This document shows, piece after piece, positions 7,702 to 9,385 of a DNA stretch of 9,385 nt. The position numbers and the translations under genes are program-made. This stretch comes from Elusimicrobiales bacterium. Lineage in GTDB: Bacteria; Elusimicrobiota; Elusimicrobia; Elusimicrobiales; UBA9959. Numbering within the stretch: the first letter of the stretch is position 1; every line of letters begins with the position of its first letter. The stretch covers positions 1-9,385 of the forward strand of contig JANZZP010000089.1 in the NCBI GenBank assembly GCA_026419335.1, in the 5' to 3' direction. Below the pieces are notes generated by a model, which worked only from the letters and a program-made list of their open reading frames with translations, had not been told where the DNA came from and did not search any database.

Positions 7702-8118
7702 ATGAAATTTATATTTATAGTTTATTTTTCACTAATGCCATTATATATATATACTCAGCAAAACATTGAAACTAAATCTTATAATGAAGTTATTAAAAAG
7801 ATTAAAATAAAAATTCATAGATTCTTTCATCCTGGAAAATCAACTGTAATAGTCGCTGTTGCCGGAGTTAGAGGTAATAGGTTTGATCTAAGAAAAAAAA
7901 TATATTGGAAAACTGAACTTTCAACTAAGATGCAAGATAAAATAAACGAAGAAGGAGAAGTAGTAAAAAATATTATAAAGGATTTTGATCCTAAAAAACC
8001 TCAACAAATAAAAGATATTAAAGAATATTTGGAAAAAAATCCCAACAGTTTCTTTACTAGTGAACTTAGAGAGTTACTTTCGTTAACTCAGAATATAAAA
8101 AGTCAAGAATCTAATTAG
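7702..8118 (+). CDS. Small exported protein of unknown function
   Basis: I do not recognise this 138-residue protein. It starts with a hydrophobic signal segment (about 1-18, ending near Y-T-Q-Q). A basic stretch with alternating Lys/Ile at 31-40 follows. The most conspicuous part is a compact hydrophobic strand-like block, S-T-V-I-V-A-V-A-G-V-R-G at 47-58, followed by N-R-F-D and K-I-Y-W-K. The C-terminal half (75-138) is charged and mostly helix-like. Its ATG comes immediately after the TAG of the large multidomain gene. Its ribosome site GGGAGG (7691-7696) lies within the last codons of that gene, so the two are almost certainly co-transcribed and translationally coupled. That suggests a partner or accessory role for the large protein, which is inference from position only. 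Its 3' end overlaps the opposing lipoprotein gene by 8 bp. Confidence 0.75.
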   Translation: MKFIFIVYFSLMPLYIYTQQNIETKSYNEVIKKIKIKIHRFFHPGKSTVIVAVAGVRGNRFDLRKKIYWKTELSTKMQDKINEEGEVVKNIIKDFDPKKPQQIKDIKEYLEKNPNSFFTSELRELLSLTQNIKSQESN

Positions 8119-8740
8119 TTGTTTTCAATTTTTTGATAATGTCGATAAACGTTTTATCTATTAGATTTGATAATGTTGTGTTTTCAGAACCTCTAAATGT
8201 CATTAATGGATATAATGGGAACAATGGCAAGAAAAACGTTGTTTTGACATATCCTTCGTTTTCAATCTTTTCTTCTTTTCCATTATGATTAAAAAGTGCT
8301 ATCATCTTATAACTGACACCAAGAGATGAAGGAAAAATAAATATATATGGAGTGTCTGTAAGATATGTTTTAATTAATTCCCCATATTCCCACCGTCCAT
8401 ATGTTAAAAGTAATATTTTTATAGTTCCACTTCCTTTTAGTTCATCGTAAAGTCCAAACTCTTTTGCTGAAGTTATTATTTTTTCTTTAAGTTTTATATA
8501 ATCTTTTTGATTTACTTCAACAGGTTTTAAATCTATGGATTCTTTTTCTAAATTTCTTACCTTATGATAATCTGAATATGGATAGTTTTTCCATTGTACT
8601 AAAATTTTTGAAAAACTTTTTTTTTCTATTGTTTTTATTTCATGAAATAAATTTCTTGTAACTATTTCTGTTTTAGAAACAGAAACGCATGATACAGAAA
8701 ATATTAAAGTAAGATAAAATAAATAAATTAGTATTCTCAT
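8111..8740 (-). CDS. Probable lipoprotein of unknown function
   Basis: A 209-residue protein that I cannot assign to a family. It opens with a short basic start and a hydrophobic segment ending in F-S-V-S-C18, a relaxed lipobox, so it may be lipid-modified at C18 and anchored to a membrane facing the periplasm. Residues 25-130 are mixed and charged, with K-I-L-V-Q-W-K-N-Y at 45-53. Residues 106-180 look like beta strands, with hydrophobic runs at 131-150 (P-Y-I-F-I-F-P-S-S-L) and a distinctive F-F-L-P-L-F-P-L-Y-P at 169-178. The C-terminal 20 residues are probably a helix. No clear Shine-Dalgarno precedes ATG at 8740, but the signal segment supports it. It is a single gene, tail to tail with the operon on its left (8-bp overlap) and divergent from the aminotransferase on its right. 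Confidence 0.7.
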   Translation of the reverse strand: MRILIYLFYLTLIFSVSCVSVSKTEIVTRNLFHEIKTIEKKSFSKILVQWKNYPYSDYHKVRNLEKESIDLKPVEVNQKDYIKLKEKIITSAKEFGLYDELKGSGTIKILLLTYGRWEYGELIKTYLTDTPYIFIFPSSLGVSYKMIALFNHNGKEEKIENEGYVKTTFFLPLFPLYPLMTFRGSENTTLSNLIDKTFIDIIKKLKTTN

Positions 8741-8753
8741 AGTTTAAATTATA

Positions 8754-8769
8754 TAAATTTTAAAATTTA
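8754..8769. repeat. Perfect 16-bp palindrome in the divergent intergenic region
   Basis: TAAATTTTAAAATTTA is its own reverse complement. It lies directly upstream of a TATAAT on the minus strand (8748-8753) and 15 bases before the aminotransferase -35. It could be an operator for a dimeric regulator, but it is composed only of A and T, so it could equally be chance. Confidence 0.4.
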
Positions 8770-8784
8770 ATATTATATAGTTTC

Positions 8785-8813
8785 TTGACTTATTTGTTTT
8801 ATTTAAGTAGATT
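8785..8813 (+). promoter_or_regulatory. Putative sigma70-type promoter of the aminotransferase gene
   Basis: TTGACT (8785-8790), 17 bases, then TAGATT (8808-8813): close to consensus with ideal spacing. Transcription would start near 8820, giving a leader of about 38 bases. It is the best promoter match in the window. Confidence 0.65.
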
Positions 8814-8857
8814 ATTTTTAGAAGTTGTAAATTTTTAAATTATTAAAAGGAGGATTA

Positions 8858-9385
8858 ATGATTGATCTTGTAAAAAACCTTGCAACCGCACCACGACGTA
8901 CTAAAGCTTCTGTTATTAGAGAACTCCTTAAATTAACAAATAAACCCGGGATAATTTCTTTTGCCGGTGGGCTTCCTGACCCCGGGGTTTTTCCGTACGA
9001 TTTTGTTGTTGATTCTGTAAAAAGAATAATGGATAAGAAAGGAAAGATTGCTCTTCAGTATGGGCCAACAGAGGGTTTGTCTGAACTTAAAGATGCTTTT
9101 TTAAAATTTTTAGAAAAAGAAGAAGGAATTAAAGCAAAACATGAAAATCTTTTAATAACTACTGCTTCTCAACAAGCTTTAGATTTAGTTGGTAGATTGT
9201 TTATAGATGCTTCGGATCCTGTAATAGTAGAACTTCCAAGTTATATGGGAGGACTTCAGGTTTTTAAATCATACGGATGTGATTTTGTGGGTGTTAAAAT
9301 GATAGATGATGGTATAATTACAACAGAACTTGAAGAAAAGTTAGAATGGTTAAAAAATCAAGATGAACATTATAAATTTGTATAC
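8858..9385 (+). CDS. PLP-dependent class I/II aminotransferase, LysN/KAT II-like (N-terminal part, cut by window edge)
   Basis: Fold type I aminotransferase using pyridoxal phosphate; cytoplasmic. I translated it by hand: 176 codons run open from ATG at 8858 to the last base, about 40-45% of the usual length near 400. Visible family features are the substrate-proximal P-G-I-I-S-F-A-G-G-L-P-D-P at 31-43 and L-Q-Y-G-P-T-E-G-L near 66-74. A cofactor-phosphate loop region follows in T-T-A-S-Q-Q-A-L-D-L-V-G at about 101-112, then V-E-L-P-S-Y-M-G-G-L near 124-133. The PLP-binding lysine lies beyond the window. This pattern matches the 2-aminoadipate/kynurenine/branched-chain aminotransferase group related to LysN and to MocR effector domains; the amino-group donor cannot be told. 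Start: AGGAGG at 8848-8853, four bases before ATG. It is transcribed from its own promoter and seems unrelated to its neighbours. Confidence 0.9.
   Translation, partial: MIDLVKNLATAPRRTKASVIRELLKLTNKPGIISFAGGLPDPGVFPYDFVVDSVKRIMDKKGKIALQYGPTEGLSELKDAFLKFLEKEEGIKAKHENLLITTASQQALDLVGRLFIDASDPVIVELPSYMGGLQVFKSYGCDFVGVKMIDDGIITTELEEKLEWLKNQDEHYKFVY

Noticed and set aside
8119..8170. Search for a bidirectional terminator at the convergent gene ends
   Set aside because: I found no stem of useful length or GC content followed by a T-run, so I do not annotate one.
1..9385. CRISPR, insertion sequence, tRNA or riboswitch content
   Set aside because: No spaced direct repeats of CRISPR size, no transposase or terminal inverted repeats, no cloverleaf, and leaders of only about 40 bases, too short for a known riboswitch.

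Overview
The window is a low-GC (very roughly a quarter to 30% GC, by eye) chromosomal segment from a bacterium that I cannot place to phylum from sequence alone. A Gram-negative-type envelope is suggested by a B-type menaquinone-linked succinate:quinone oxidoreductase, a MepK-like M15 peptidase, a probable lipoprotein and several exported proteins. I see no phage, IS, CRISPR, tRNA or rRNA sequence.

Left part (1-3340, minus strand): a compact sdhC-sdhA-sdhB operon encoding a three-subunit succinate:quinone oxidoreductase / quinol:fumarate reductase. SdhC is the five-helix di-haem cytochrome b anchor, SdhA the covalent-FAD catalytic subunit and SdhB the three-cluster iron-sulfur subunit, which is cut by the window edge. 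Gaps are 8 and 17 bp and each gene has a good Shine-Dalgarno. Together they pass electrons between succinate/fumarate and the (mena)quinone pool; the sequence does not tell the physiological direction.

Middle part (3445-8118, plus strand): a three-gene run of exported proteins. It contains an M15/DUF882 MepK-like peptidoglycan peptidase with a lysine-rich tail, a 1136-residue protein built as beta-propeller + Fn3/Ig-like + transglutaminase-like + three TPRs, and an unrecognised 138-residue secreted protein that starts directly after the preceding stop. The last two are clearly translationally linked; the first is 21 bp upstream of the second. This is the most novel part of the window, a candidate envelope-remodelling or envelope-assembly module whose function is not known.

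Right part: a minus-strand probable lipoprotein gene (8111-8740) meets the operon tail to tail with an 8-bp overlap. Diverging from it is a PLP-dependent aminotransferase (8858 onward, truncated by the window edge), which has a good sigma70-type promoter and Shine-Dalgarno. The two divergent intergenic regions (3341-3444 and 8741-8857) are extremely AT-rich and hold promoter-like elements, a 16-bp palindrome and a direct repeat. No gene-free stretch exceeds 300 bases.
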